A stretch of 64,000 nt of DNA from NCBI RefSeq assembly GCF_014873535.1, contig NZ_JADBEF010000001.1, positions 1,674,001 through 1,738,000 on the forward strand, written 5' to 3'. How positions within the stretch are numbered: the first letter of the stretch is position 1; every line of letters begins with the position of its first letter. Below the pieces are notes generated by a model. The model did no database searches, was not told the DNA's origin, and saw only the letters and a list, made by a program, of their open reading frames with translations. Below are positions 30,709 to 38,397 of this stretch, one piece after another. The position numbers and the translations under genes are program-made. This DNA comes from Nonomuraea africana (GTDB taxonomy: Bacteria > Actinomycetota > Actinomycetes > Streptosporangiales > Streptosporangiaceae).

Positions 30709-32124
30709 TCAGGGCAGCAGCAGGCCCCAGTAGAACGCCCACGGGATCAGCACCGCGCCGCCTGCCACCAGTGCGCCCAGCCGTACCCGCTCCGAGCGGC
30801 CGGGAGCGCGCCGCCAGGCGCGCGCGGTGCCGACGGTGGCGACGGCCGCGGTGAGGGCCAGCGCCTGCAACAGCAGCCAGAGCACCGGTCGCCCCGCCAC
30901 GACAGGGCCGGGGGAGGCCAGCTTGCCGCCCGTCATGAGCAGGTACATCAGGTAGCAGAAGCCGCCCAGGGTGACGGCGAGGCCGGAGAGGGCCAGCACC
31001 CGAGGCGCCCATCCCGCCGGCACCGAGGTGCCCCTGATCCGGCGGAGCAGGGCGGTGATCGGGTAGGCGAGGAAGGCGACGAGGAACAGCACGAGCGCGG
31101 CGGTCTGGACCGGCGCGGACTCCCACCAGGCCGGCGGCGGCGTCGCCACGGTCGGGGAGTCCTGGCTGGGCCGCGGGCCCTGGACGGTGTCCTGGGTGCG
31201 GGGCGCCCTGCCCTCGGCCGCCTGCTCCACCCACGAGCCGACCAGGTCGGCATAGCCGGGGGCGAGCTCGGGCAGTCGCGTCACGCCGCCGTCCGGGCTC
31301 TGGTGGGCGGCGTGGTCGGCGCCGGCGAACATGCGCATGGTCACGTGCCCGTTGCCGCCGCTCGCCAGCGCCCGCGCCATCAGCGGCGGAGTCTCCGCCG
31401 GCGGGGTCAGCAGATCGTGCGTGCCCCAGATGGCCAGCACGGGCTGGCGCACCTCGCCCAGTGTCGGCAGCGGGTCGTACCACGGCTCGGGGAACAGGCC
31501 GCCGTCGGCGATCGCCCGGTACAGCGTCGGCACGGCCCGGTCGGGCAGCGGACCGGTCACGCCCGCCTTCCGCAGCCCCGCCGACACCGCCCACGCCTGC
31601 TGGCGCAGCGGCTGGTGCGCGTTGGCGCCGACCAGCACGACGAAGGCCACGTCGGGGGAGCGGGTGGCGGCCAGCGGCGCCACCCAGCCGCCCTCGCTCA
31701 GCCCCCACAGGCCGACCTTGGCCGGGTCGACCCCCGGCTGCGCGCGCAGCGCCTTGACCGCGCCGAGCGCGTCGTCGGCCAGCTGCGAGTAGGAACGCTC
31801 GAAGAGCGAGTAGCCCTCCGACCGCTTGTCGTAGACCAGCACCGTGAGGCCGCGCCTGGCGAACTCGGTGGCCTCGGTCATCAGCTTCGTCCTGGGCGTG
31901 CCTGTTCCGGCTCCGTGGACGAGGACCAGGCCGGGCCTGCCGCGCTGGTCTCCCCGGGTGGACAGGACCGTCCCGCGCAGGGTGAGCCCGCCGCCGCCGG
32001 TGAAGCTCACCTCCGTCGCGACCAGCTCCTCGGGGGCGGGGGCCGCCTGCGCGGCCGTCGCGGGCCCGGTCAACGCGATCAGCGCGATCAGCGCGGCCAC
32101 GATCATCACCAACACTCTGCTCAT
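30709..32124 (-). CDS. Exported alpha/beta hydrolase with C-terminal membrane segments
   Basis: This is a 471-residue protein. ATG 32124 starts a signal peptide (SRVLVMIVAALIALIALTGPATAAQA). An alpha/beta hydrolase domain follows with GLVLVHGAGTGTPRTKL (oxyanion loop), the nucleophile elbow GLSEGGW, a likely acid in IWGTHDLLTPP, and His in AGADHAAHQSP. The last ~130 residues hold four or five membrane helices, so the enzyme is tethered to the outer face of the membrane. Its acyl-ester or peptide substrate is unknown. It is divergent from an ArsR-type regulator gene with a perfect 10-bp inverted repeat between them, so that regulator very likely controls it. Confidence 0.85.
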   Translation of the reverse strand: MSRVLVMIVAALIALIALTGPATAAQAAPAPEELVATEVSFTGGGGLTLRGTVLSTRGDQRGRPGLVLVHGAGTGTPRTKLMTEATEFARRGLTVLVYDKRSEGYSLFERSYSQLADDALGAVKALRAQPGVDPAKVGLWGLSEGGWVAPLAATRSPDVAFVVLVGANAHQPLRQQAWAVSAGLRKAGVTGPLPDRAVPTLYRAIADGGLFPEPWYDPLPTLGEVRQPVLAIWGTHDLLTPPAETPPLMARALASGGNGHVTMRMFAGADHAAHQSPDGGVTRLPELAPGYADLVGSWVEQAAEGRAPRTQDTVQGPRPSQDSPTVATPPPAWWESAPVQTAALVLFLVAFLAYPITALLRRIRGTSVPAGWAPRVLALSGLAVTLGGFCYLMYLLMTGGKLASPGPVVAGRPVLWLLLQALALTAAVATVGTARAWRRAPGRSERVRLGALVAGGAVLIPWAFYWGLLLP

Positions 32125-32138
32125 ATCGCCGACAGTAG

Positions 32139-32174
32139 TCTGCAGAGAGTTCTCGGCAAAGCTTTCTCTGCAGA
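32139..32174. promoter_or_regulatory. Inverted-repeat operator between hydrolase and ArsR-type genes
   Basis: TCTGCAGAGA (32139-32148) and TCTCTGCAGA (32165-32174) are perfect 10-bp inverted arms with a 16-bp spacer. They lie in the 79-bp gap between divergent starts, a typical site for a dimeric winged-helix repressor acting on both promoters. Confidence 0.65.
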
Positions 32175-32203
32175 TATCCTTCTGGAGTACTAGGCTGCTC
32201 GTC

Positions 32204-32779
32204 ATGAAGGATGACGAGCCGTGGGTGCTGGACGATCCTGGGAAGCTCAAGGCGCTGGCCCATCCGATGCGCCGGGCCATGCTGCGCCACCTGGGGCTGC
32301 ACGGGCCCGCGACGTCCACCACGCTCGGCTCGCTACTGGACGCCAAGACGGGCACCACCAGCTACCACCTGCGGCAGCTGGAGAAGTACGGGTTCATCGA
32401 GGAGATCCCCGAGCGGTCGGCGGGGCGTGAGCGGTGGTGGCGGCGGGTGGAGACCGGCGACATCCGGCTGCCCCTTCCGGCCGAGCTCGCGCCCGAAGAC
32501 CGTCCCGTGCTGGCCGAGTTCCACCGGATCGGGCTGGAGGAGGACAAGGGGATCCTGCTCGACCTGCTGCCCGCCGCCTACGCGGCGGATCCGGCCTGGG
32601 TGAAGGTCTCCAGGGGCCTCGGCCGGATGCGCCTCGGCGAGCTGGAGGAGTTCTTCGAGGAGTACCTGGCGCTGCTGAAGAAGTACAGCCATCGGGCCGC
32701 CGACGCTCCGCCCGACGCCAGGCCGCTGTACGTGCGCCTGCTGGCCCTGCCCGCCGACCTGCCCGCGCAGGGGGAATGA
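32204..32779 (+). CDS. ArsR-type (HTH_20) winged-helix regulator
   Basis: This 191-residue regulator has the DNA-binding part first: PGKLKALAHPMRRAMLRHLGLHGPATSTTLG, then TSYHLRQLEKYGFIEEI as recognition helix and start of the wing. A long C-terminal helical region follows (ELAPEDRPVLAEFHRIGLEEDKG, GRMRLGELEEFFEEYLALLKKY). No metal-binding cysteines are present, so it is not a metal sensor. ATG 32204 has no strong ribosome site; TACTAG just upstream could be a -10 box with a short leader. It is divergent to the exported hydrolase and probably represses it and itself. Confidence 0.88.
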   Translation: MKDDEPWVLDDPGKLKALAHPMRRAMLRHLGLHGPATSTTLGSLLDAKTGTTSYHLRQLEKYGFIEEIPERSAGRERWWRRVETGDIRLPLPAELAPEDRPVLAEFHRIGLEEDKGILLDLLPAAYAADPAWVKVSRGLGRMRLGELEEFFEEYLALLKKYSHRAADAPPDARPLYVRLLALPADLPAQGE

Positions 32780-32833
32780 GACAGAAGCTTCCCTATCACT
32801 CCCTTTATGCCCTAGGTTAGGGAGCGATGCAGG

Positions 32834-33223
32834 ATGAAAGGGAAGATTGTGCCTGACGTGATGCAGGAGCGGGGCGGGGTGCCGGTGCTGATGTGCGACC
32901 CGGCCGGGCCGCCGGTGGCGACCATGCAGGACGTGCTCGACCTGATCGCCGCGGCCTTCGCCGGCGCCGGGGTGGTGGCCGTGCCCGCGAGCCGCCTGGA
33001 CGCGCGCTTCTTCTCTCTGGGCACCCGCTTCGCCGGTGAGGTCATGCAGAAGTTCGTCAACTACCGGCTGCGACTGGCGATCGTGGGCGACATCTCCGGG
33101 CATCTGGCGGCCGGCTCGGCCCTGCGCGCCCTCGTCCACGAGTCGAACCAGGCGGACCAGGTGTGGTTCCTCCCCGACCTCGAGTCGCTCGACGCCCGGC
33201 TGCGCACCGCCGCGATCTCGTGA
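32834..33223 (+). CDS. DUF4180-domain protein
   Basis: This 129-residue protein matches the DUF4180 family: MQDVLDLIAAAF, VPASRLDARFFSLGTRFAGEVMQKFVNYRLRLAIVGDIS-type core, and ESNQADQVWFLPDLESLDARL. The fold resembles SpoIIAA/STAS-like or flavin-binding alpha/beta domains and the function is unknown. A TCCCTA/TAGGGA inverted pair (32790-32795 and 32818-32823) precedes it. The start at 32834 gives the best N-terminus. It is followed 10 bp later by the FGE-like gene in the same direction. Confidence 0.85.
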   Translation: MKGKIVPDVMQERGGVPVLMCDPAGPPVATMQDVLDLIAAAFAGAGVVAVPASRLDARFFSLGTRFAGEVMQKFVNYRLRLAIVGDISGHLAAGSALRALVHESNQADQVWFLPDLESLDARLRTAAIS

Positions 33224-33233
33224 CCACGGGGCG

Positions 33234-33902
33234 ATGAACCTCGCCGAGCGCATGATCGAGATCCCCGCCGGGGAGATCGTCCTGCGTGACGAGGGTGCGA
33301 AGACGACCTGGAAGGTCGAGGTCGGGGCCTTCCTGCTGGCGCCGTGTCCGGTGACCCGCGAGCGGTACCGCGCCGTTCGCGGCGAGGGGCCGGCGAGTAC
33401 GGCCGGCCCGCGCACGCCGGTGACCGACGTCTCCTGGACGGACGCCGTCCGGTTCTGCAACCTGCTCTCGCGGGCGACGGGGCTCGAACCCTGCTACTCG
33501 ATCGGCGACGACCCCGACGGGCAGGACGTGCTCTGCGACTGGCGGGCCGACGGCTATCGCCTGCCGTCCGAGGCGGAGTGGGAGTACGCGTGCCGGGCCG
33601 GGACCGCCGGTGTGCGCTACGGGGAGCTGGACGAGATCGCCTGGTACCGCGGGAACTCCGGCGGCGAGGTGCACGACGTCGCCACCAGGGCGCCGAACGC
33701 GTGGGGCCTGCACGACATGATCGGCAACGTGTGGGAGTGGTGCTGGGACGTCTATGATCCCAGGGTCTACGGCCCGTACCGCGTGTTCCGTGGCGGAAGC
33801 TGGTTCGACCATCCGCGAGGATGCCGGGCGTCGTGCCGCCGCAAGAGCCACCCGGCCTTCCGTGTCGACGACCTCGGCTTCCGGCTCGCCCGATCGCTGT
33901 GA
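33234..33902 (+). CDS. SUMF1/FGE-fold protein lacking one active-site cysteine
   Basis: This 222-residue protein has the formylglycine-generating-enzyme fold: MIEIPAGEIVLRDEG, PVTRERYRAV, PVTDVSWTDAVRFCNLLS, YRLPSEAEWEYACRAGT, NAWGLHDMIGNVWEWCWD, RVFRGGSWFD and DDLGFRLARSL. In genuine FGE the segment after RGGS carries two cysteines five residues apart that bind copper. Here the first position is Asp (RGGSWFDHPRGC) and only the second Cys remains. It therefore probably does not make formylglycine and may be one of the many EgtB-, PvdO- or binding-type relatives. No sulfatase lies nearby. It is co-directional with DUF4180. Confidence 0.85.
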   Translation: MNLAERMIEIPAGEIVLRDEGAKTTWKVEVGAFLLAPCPVTRERYRAVRGEGPASTAGPRTPVTDVSWTDAVRFCNLLSRATGLEPCYSIGDDPDGQDVLCDWRADGYRLPSEAEWEYACRAGTAGVRYGELDEIAWYRGNSGGEVHDVATRAPNAWGLHDMIGNVWEWCWDVYDPRVYGPYRVFRGGSWFDHPRGCRASCRRKSHPAFRVDDLGFRLARSL

Positions 33903-34038
33903 CGCGCGATCTCTGCGGAGCGCCGCAGATCCACGGTCACGAGAATACCCCGATATGCCACTAAAGGTGTAACTCGCTGTGATGTGTACATAACTTTATG
34001 TATTGGGGGATCTGGGCGGGGATCGGGGAGGGGCGCGC

Positions 34039-34947
34039 ATGCGCCGTCGGGACTTCGTGGCGGGGGCACTGGGCGCGCTGGCGTGCCTGGCCGGATGCGG
34101 CACCGAGCCCGGGCGTCCCGTGCCGAGGTTCGCCGTCGTGCCCGCGGGCGCCTCGTGGGAGCCCATCGCCGAGACCCTCTCCGGCCTGCTCGACCCCGCC
34201 GACCTGGCGCGGGGCGGCACCCGGTTGACCGTCACGGGCCTGCCCGCCCTGGCCGCGGCCGAGATGGCCAGGACGAGCGCGCGCGGCACGCCGATCGCCC
34301 GGCTGGTCGGGGACGTCGAGGTGCTGGTCGTCGCGAGGAAGTCCCGCTTCCCGGACTTCGACGCCTTCGCCGCGCACCTGGTGGCCTCTCCAGGGGAGAC
34401 CGTCCTGGCGGGCAGGAAGCAGGGGGAGTCGGACCATCTGCTGTTCGGGCTGGTCGCGCGAGGGCTGGGCGCCGACGCCCGCGTGCTCGACTACGCGGGC
34501 TACCCGACCTGTGAGGACGCCGCCGAGGCGCTGCTGACCGGCAGAGTGGGGGTGGCGGCGGGCCCGCTGGGTCAGTGGCGGGAGCGGATCGCCGGGGGCC
34601 GGGTGCGTGTGCTGGCGGTCTCGTCGGCCGAGCGGGTCGAGGGGATCGACGCGCCGACCCTGCTGGAGTCGGGGGCGCGCGTCGACTTCGCCGACTGGAG
34701 CGCGGTGCTCGGTCCCGACGAGATGGGCGACGGCGAGCGGGCCAGGGCCGTGGACCTGCTCGACGAGGTCGCCAGGTCCGAGCGGTGGCTGCGGGCGTGC
34801 AGGGACAAGGGGTGGACGCCGCTCCCGCTCCTCGGCGACGACTTCAGGGTGTGGCTCGGCTCGGAGACCGCCAGGACCCGCGCGGTCCTGGGCGAGCTGG
34901 GACTGCTCGACACAACCTGTGGGCGCAGTTGCGCCCGCGGCCACTAG
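34039..34947 (+). CDS. Bug/TctC-type substrate-binding lipoprotein
   Basis: This is a 302-residue solute receptor of the tripartite tricarboxylate transporter type. ATG 34039 has a GGGGAGGGG site and opens a signal with twin Arg (MRRRDFVAGALGALACLAGC), a lipobox Cys at residue ~20. Family features are PAGASWEPIAETLSGL, VGDVEVLVVARKS, GRKQGESDHLLFGLVARGLG, GRVGVAAGPLGQW and RVRVLAVSSAERV. The TctA/TctB membrane partners are absent, as is often the case for orphan Bug proteins. Its last codons contain a 6-bp GC hairpin (34921-34936) that may act as a terminator. The cobalamin riboswitch begins directly after it. Confidence 0.82.
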   Translation: MRRRDFVAGALGALACLAGCGTEPGRPVPRFAVVPAGASWEPIAETLSGLLDPADLARGGTRLTVTGLPALAAAEMARTSARGTPIARLVGDVEVLVVARKSRFPDFDAFAAHLVASPGETVLAGRKQGESDHLLFGLVARGLGADARVLDYAGYPTCEDAAEALLTGRVGVAAGPLGQWRERIAGGRVRVLAVSSAERVEGIDAPTLLESGARVDFADWSAVLGPDEMGDGERARAVDLLDEVARSERWLRACRDKGWTPLPLLGDDFRVWLGSETARTRAVLGELGLLDTTCGRSCARGH

Positions 34948-34963
34948 ATGTAGGATCCTGGTC

Positions 34964-35130
34964 GTCGCTGGTTCGCCCCCGTCGCAAAGGGGCGGAGCAA
35001 AAGGGAACCTGGTGCGAGACCAGGACTGCCCCGCAGCGGTGAGCGGGAACGACCGCCGTCATGGAAGCGACGGCCAGTAGGAAGCTGACGAACGCCCGCG
35101 AGTCCGAAGACCTGCCAGCGGTATGACCTG
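34964..35130 (+). ncRNA. Cobalamin (B12) riboswitch
   Basis: This is a typical adenosylcobalamin-sensing leader. In order it shows GGGAACCTGGTGCGAGACCAGG, ACTGCCCCGCAGCGGTGAGCGGGAACGAC (split here as ACTGCCCCGCAGCGGTGA and GCGGGAACGAC), GCCAGTAGGAAGCTG, and the B12 box AGTCCGAAGACCTGCC at 35101-35116. A GC-rich hairpin region (GGGCCTCGAGGGAGGGCCC) follows before the nrdA start and probably serves as the expression platform. By analogy with Streptomyces coelicolor, B12 would switch off the downstream class I reductase when the B12-dependent enzyme can work. Confidence 0.93.
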
Positions 35131-35220
35131 TCCAGGGCCTCGAGGGAGGGCCCGGGGGTGTCGCGGCCTGCCCGCGTGCTCTCGCCTGCCCTCACGAGGA
35201 TGAGCTCGCGAGGAGAGAGC

Positions 35221-37389
35221 GTGACACAGATCGTTGAGGTCGACCGCAGGCTGGCCATCGAGGAGGCCGCCGCCCGGGTGATCGCCGACCCGGAGAACTC
35301 CAGGGTCGCGGCCAGGCTCCTGGCCGAGGAGATCGCCGACGAGGCCGCCACGCACGGGGTGCGGGCCTTCTCGGAGTCGGTCGCGGCCACCCACGCCGCG
35401 GGGCTGGTCCAGGACGGCCTGGCCGCGTTCGTGAGCGCTCACTCACCCGAGCTGGACGCGCTGGTCGACGAGAGCGCCGACGAGCGGTTCGAGTACTTCG
35501 GGCTGCGCACCGTCTACGACCGCTACCTGCTGCGCCACCCCGAGACCAGGCGGGTGCTGGAGCGGCCGCAGCACTTCATGCTGCGCGTGGCGTGCGGCCT
35601 GTCCTCCTCCGTCGCCGAGGCCGCCGAGCTGTACGCGCTCATGTCCACGCTGTCGTACCTGCCCAGCTCGCCCACCCTGTTCAACTCCGGCTCGCGCCGC
35701 CCGCAGCTGTCGTCCTGCTTCCTGCTCGACTCGCCGCGCGACGAGCTCGAGGGCATCTACGAGAGGTACGGCCAGGTGGCCAGGCTCTCGAAGTACGCGG
35801 GCGGCATCGGCATCGCCTGGACCAGGGTGCGCTCCCGCGGCTCCCTGATCAGGGGCACGAACGGCCACTCCAACGGCATCGTGCCGTGGCTGCGCACCCT
35901 CGACTCCAGCGTCGCCGCCGTCAACCAGGGCGGCCGCCGCAAGGGCGCCGCGTGCGTCTACCTGGAGACCTGGCACGCCGACATCGAGGAGTTCCTCGAA
36001 CTGCGTGACAACACCGGCGAGGACGCCCGCCGCACCCACAACCTCAACCTGGCCAACTGGGTGCCCGACGAGTTCATGCGCCGCGTCGAGGCCGACGCGA
36101 TGTGGTCGCTGTTCGACCCGAAGGTGGTGCCGCACCTCACCGACCTGTACGGCGAGGCGTTCGACACCGCCTACCGCGCCGCCGAGGCCGAGGGGCTGCA
36201 GACCCGGCAGATCCCCGCGCGCACCCTCTACGGCCGGATGATGCGCACGCTCGCCCAGACCGGCAACGGCTGGATGACCTTCAAGGACGCCGCCAACCGC
36301 GCCTCCAACCAGACCGCCCGCCCCGAGAACGTCATCCACCTGTCCAACCTGTGCACCGAGATCCTCGAGGTCACCAGCGACGGCGAGACCGCCGTCTGCA
36401 ACCTCGGCTCCATCAACCTCGCCGCCCACCTGGCGGGCGGCTCGATGGACTGGGCGCGGCTGCGGGCCACGGTCAGGACCGCGGTGCGCTTCCTGGACAA
36501 GACCATCGACCTGGGCTTCTACCCGACGCCCGAGGCCGAGGCGGCCAACCTGCGGTGGCGGCCGATCGGCCTGGGCGTGATGGGCCTGGCGGACGTGTTC
36601 TTCTCGCTGCGCCTGCCGTTCGACTCTCCCGAGGCTCTCGCGCTGTCCACGCGGATCGCCGAGGAGATCGCGCTGGCCGCCTACGACACCTCCGCCGACC
36701 TGGCGGCCGAGCGGGGGCGGCACCCCTCGTACGGCGACACGCGGGCCGCGGCCGGCGTGCTGCACCCCGACCACTACGGCGCCGGCGCCTCGCCCGCCTG
36801 GACGGCCCTGCGCGAGAAGATCGACAGGACCGGCCTGCGGAACTCCCTCATGGTCGCCATCGCGCCGACCGCGACGATCGCCTCGATCGCGGGCTGCTAC
36901 GAGTGCATCGAGCCGCAGGTGTCGAACGTCTTCAAGCGCGAGACGCTGTCGGGTGAGTTCCTGCAGGTCAACCGGTATCTCGTGGCCGACCTCCAGCGCC
37001 TCGGGCGCTGGACCCAGGAGATGCGCGACGCGGTCAAGCGCGCCGACGGCTCGATCCAGGAGATCCCCGGCATCCCCGCCGAGCTGAAGACGCTCTACCG
37101 GACCGCGTGGGAGCTGCCGCAGAAGGCGCTCATCGACCTGGCGGCGGCGCGGACGCCGTACATCGACCAGTCGCAGTCGCTGAACCTCTTCATGGCGACG
37201 CCCACGATCGGGAAGCTGTCGTCGATGTACGCCTACGCGTGGAAGCAGGGGCTGAAGACGACGTACTACCTGCGCTCGCGCCCGGCCACCCGCATCGCCC
37301 AGACCACCGTGCAGGCCCTGGTGCCCGCCGAGGCCGAGGCCGTCGCCTGCTCCCTTGAGAACCCCGAGATCTGTGAGGCTTGCCAGTAA
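35221..37389 (+). CDS. nrdA: Class I ribonucleoside-diphosphate reductase, alpha subunit
   Basis: This is the 722-residue catalytic subunit that reduces NDPs to dNDPs with a radical supplied by the beta subunit. GTG 35221 is chosen for the CGAGGAGAG site just upstream. Family segments include LPSSPTLFNSGSRRPQLSSCFLL, GGIGIAWTRVRSRGS, NQGGRRKGAACVYLETWH, HLSNLCTEILE, VCNLGSINLA, RPIGLGVMGLAD, AIAPTATIASIAGCYECIEP and KTTYYLRSRPATR. The C-terminus has the redox pair CEACQ. No clear ATP-cone is visible at the N-terminus. It is controlled by the cobalamin riboswitch directly upstream and coupled to nrdB by a one-base overlap (TAATG). Confidence 0.96.
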   Translation: MTQIVEVDRRLAIEEAAARVIADPENSRVAARLLAEEIADEAATHGVRAFSESVAATHAAGLVQDGLAAFVSAHSPELDALVDESADERFEYFGLRTVYDRYLLRHPETRRVLERPQHFMLRVACGLSSSVAEAAELYALMSTLSYLPSSPTLFNSGSRRPQLSSCFLLDSPRDELEGIYERYGQVARLSKYAGGIGIAWTRVRSRGSLIRGTNGHSNGIVPWLRTLDSSVAAVNQGGRRKGAACVYLETWHADIEEFLELRDNTGEDARRTHNLNLANWVPDEFMRRVEADAMWSLFDPKVVPHLTDLYGEAFDTAYRAAEAEGLQTRQIPARTLYGRMMRTLAQTGNGWMTFKDAANRASNQTARPENVIHLSNLCTEILEVTSDGETAVCNLGSINLAAHLAGGSMDWARLRATVRTAVRFLDKTIDLGFYPTPEAEAANLRWRPIGLGVMGLADVFFSLRLPFDSPEALALSTRIAEEIALAAYDTSADLAAERGRHPSYGDTRAAAGVLHPDHYGAGASPAWTALREKIDRTGLRNSLMVAIAPTATIASIAGCYECIEPQVSNVFKRETLSGEFLQVNRYLVADLQRLGRWTQEMRDAVKRADGSIQEIPGIPAELKTLYRTAWELPQKALIDLAAARTPYIDQSQSLNLFMATPTIGKLSSMYAYAWKQGLKTTYYLRSRPATRIAQTTVQALVPAEAEAVACSLENPEICEACQ

Positions 37390-38384
37390 TGCTGCTCGAC
37401 CCCGGCATGGACCTGACTCTGCGCCCGATGCGCTACCCCGACTTCTACGAGCGCTACCGGGCCGCGATCCGCAACACCTGGACGGTCGAGGAGGTGGACC
37501 TGCACAGCGACCTGGCCGACCTGGCCAGGATGACGCCGCAGGAGCGCCACCTCATCAACCGCCTGGTCGCCTTCTTCGCCACCGGCGACTCCATCGTCGC
37601 CAACAACCTGGTGCTCAACCTCTACCAGCACGTCAACGCCCCCGAGGCCCGCCTGTACCTCTCGAGGCAGCTGTTCGAGGAGGCGGTGCACGTGCAGTTC
37701 TACCTGACGCTGCTCGACACCTACCTGCCCGACCCCGACGAGCGCGTCAAGGCGTTCGCCGCCGTCGACAACATCCCCTCCATCCGCGACAAGGCGGAGT
37801 TCTGCTTCCGCTGGATCGACTCCCTCGCCGACCTGCGCAGCCTCCAGACGACGGCGGACCGCAGGGCGTTCCTGCTCAACCTGATCTGCTTCGCCGCCTG
37901 CATCGAAGGCCTGTTCTTCTACGGCGCCTTCGCCTACGTCTACTGGTTCCGCTCCCGCGGCCTGCTGAGCGGCCTGGCCACCGGCACCAACTGGGTCTTC
38001 CGCGACGAGTCGATGCACATGGAGTTCGCCTTCAGCGTCGTGGACACCGTCAGGGCCGAGGAGCCGGACCTGTTCGACGACCGGCTCGGCGAGCAGGTCA
38101 CCCGGATGATCGAGGAGGCGGTCGCGGCCGAGCTGGCCTTCGCCCGCGACCTGTGCGGCGACGGCATGTCGGGAATGACCGTCGACCAGATGCGCGAGTA
38201 CCTTGAGTACGTCGCCGACCAGCGGCTGCGACGCCTTTCCATGCCGGTGAGGTACGGCACCGCCAACCCCTTCGCGTTCATGGAGTTGCAGGACGTGCAG
38301 GAGCTGGCGAACTTCTTCGAACGCAGGGTCTCGGCATACCAAGTGGCGGTTGAGGGCAATGTGACCTTCGACGAGACATTCTGA
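37389..38384 (+). CDS. nrdB: Class I ribonucleoside-diphosphate reductase, beta subunit
   Basis: This 331-residue ferritin-like radical subunit has all di-iron ligands in place: Asp67 (ATGDSIV), Glu98 and His101 (FEEAVHVQFY), Glu173 (CIEGLFF), Glu207 and His210 (RDESMH). The tyrosyl-radical position, four residues after the first His, is Tyr105, so this is a tyrosyl-radical type rather than a radical-lacking one. The ATG shares its first base with the nrdA stop, so translation is coupled. There is no nrdS-like regulator downstream. The next gene is MscS. Confidence 0.96.
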   Translation: MLLDPGMDLTLRPMRYPDFYERYRAAIRNTWTVEEVDLHSDLADLARMTPQERHLINRLVAFFATGDSIVANNLVLNLYQHVNAPEARLYLSRQLFEEAVHVQFYLTLLDTYLPDPDERVKAFAAVDNIPSIRDKAEFCFRWIDSLADLRSLQTTADRRAFLLNLICFAACIEGLFFYGAFAYVYWFRSRGLLSGLATGTNWVFRDESMHMEFAFSVVDTVRAEEPDLFDDRLGEQVTRMIEEAVAAELAFARDLCGDGMSGMTVDQMREYLEYVADQRLRRLSMPVRYGTANPFAFMELQDVQELANFFERRVSAYQVAVEGNVTFDETF

Positions 38385-38397
38385 GACATTAGGGGGC

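Noticed and set aside
28787..32302. 1171-codon open frame on the minus strand
   Set aside because: It is antisense to glmS and out of frame with the real hydrolase gene. The composition is typical of a GC-rich shadow frame.
33234..33902. Functional formylglycine-generating enzyme
   Set aside because: One of the two active-site cysteines is Asp and no sulfatase gene is near.
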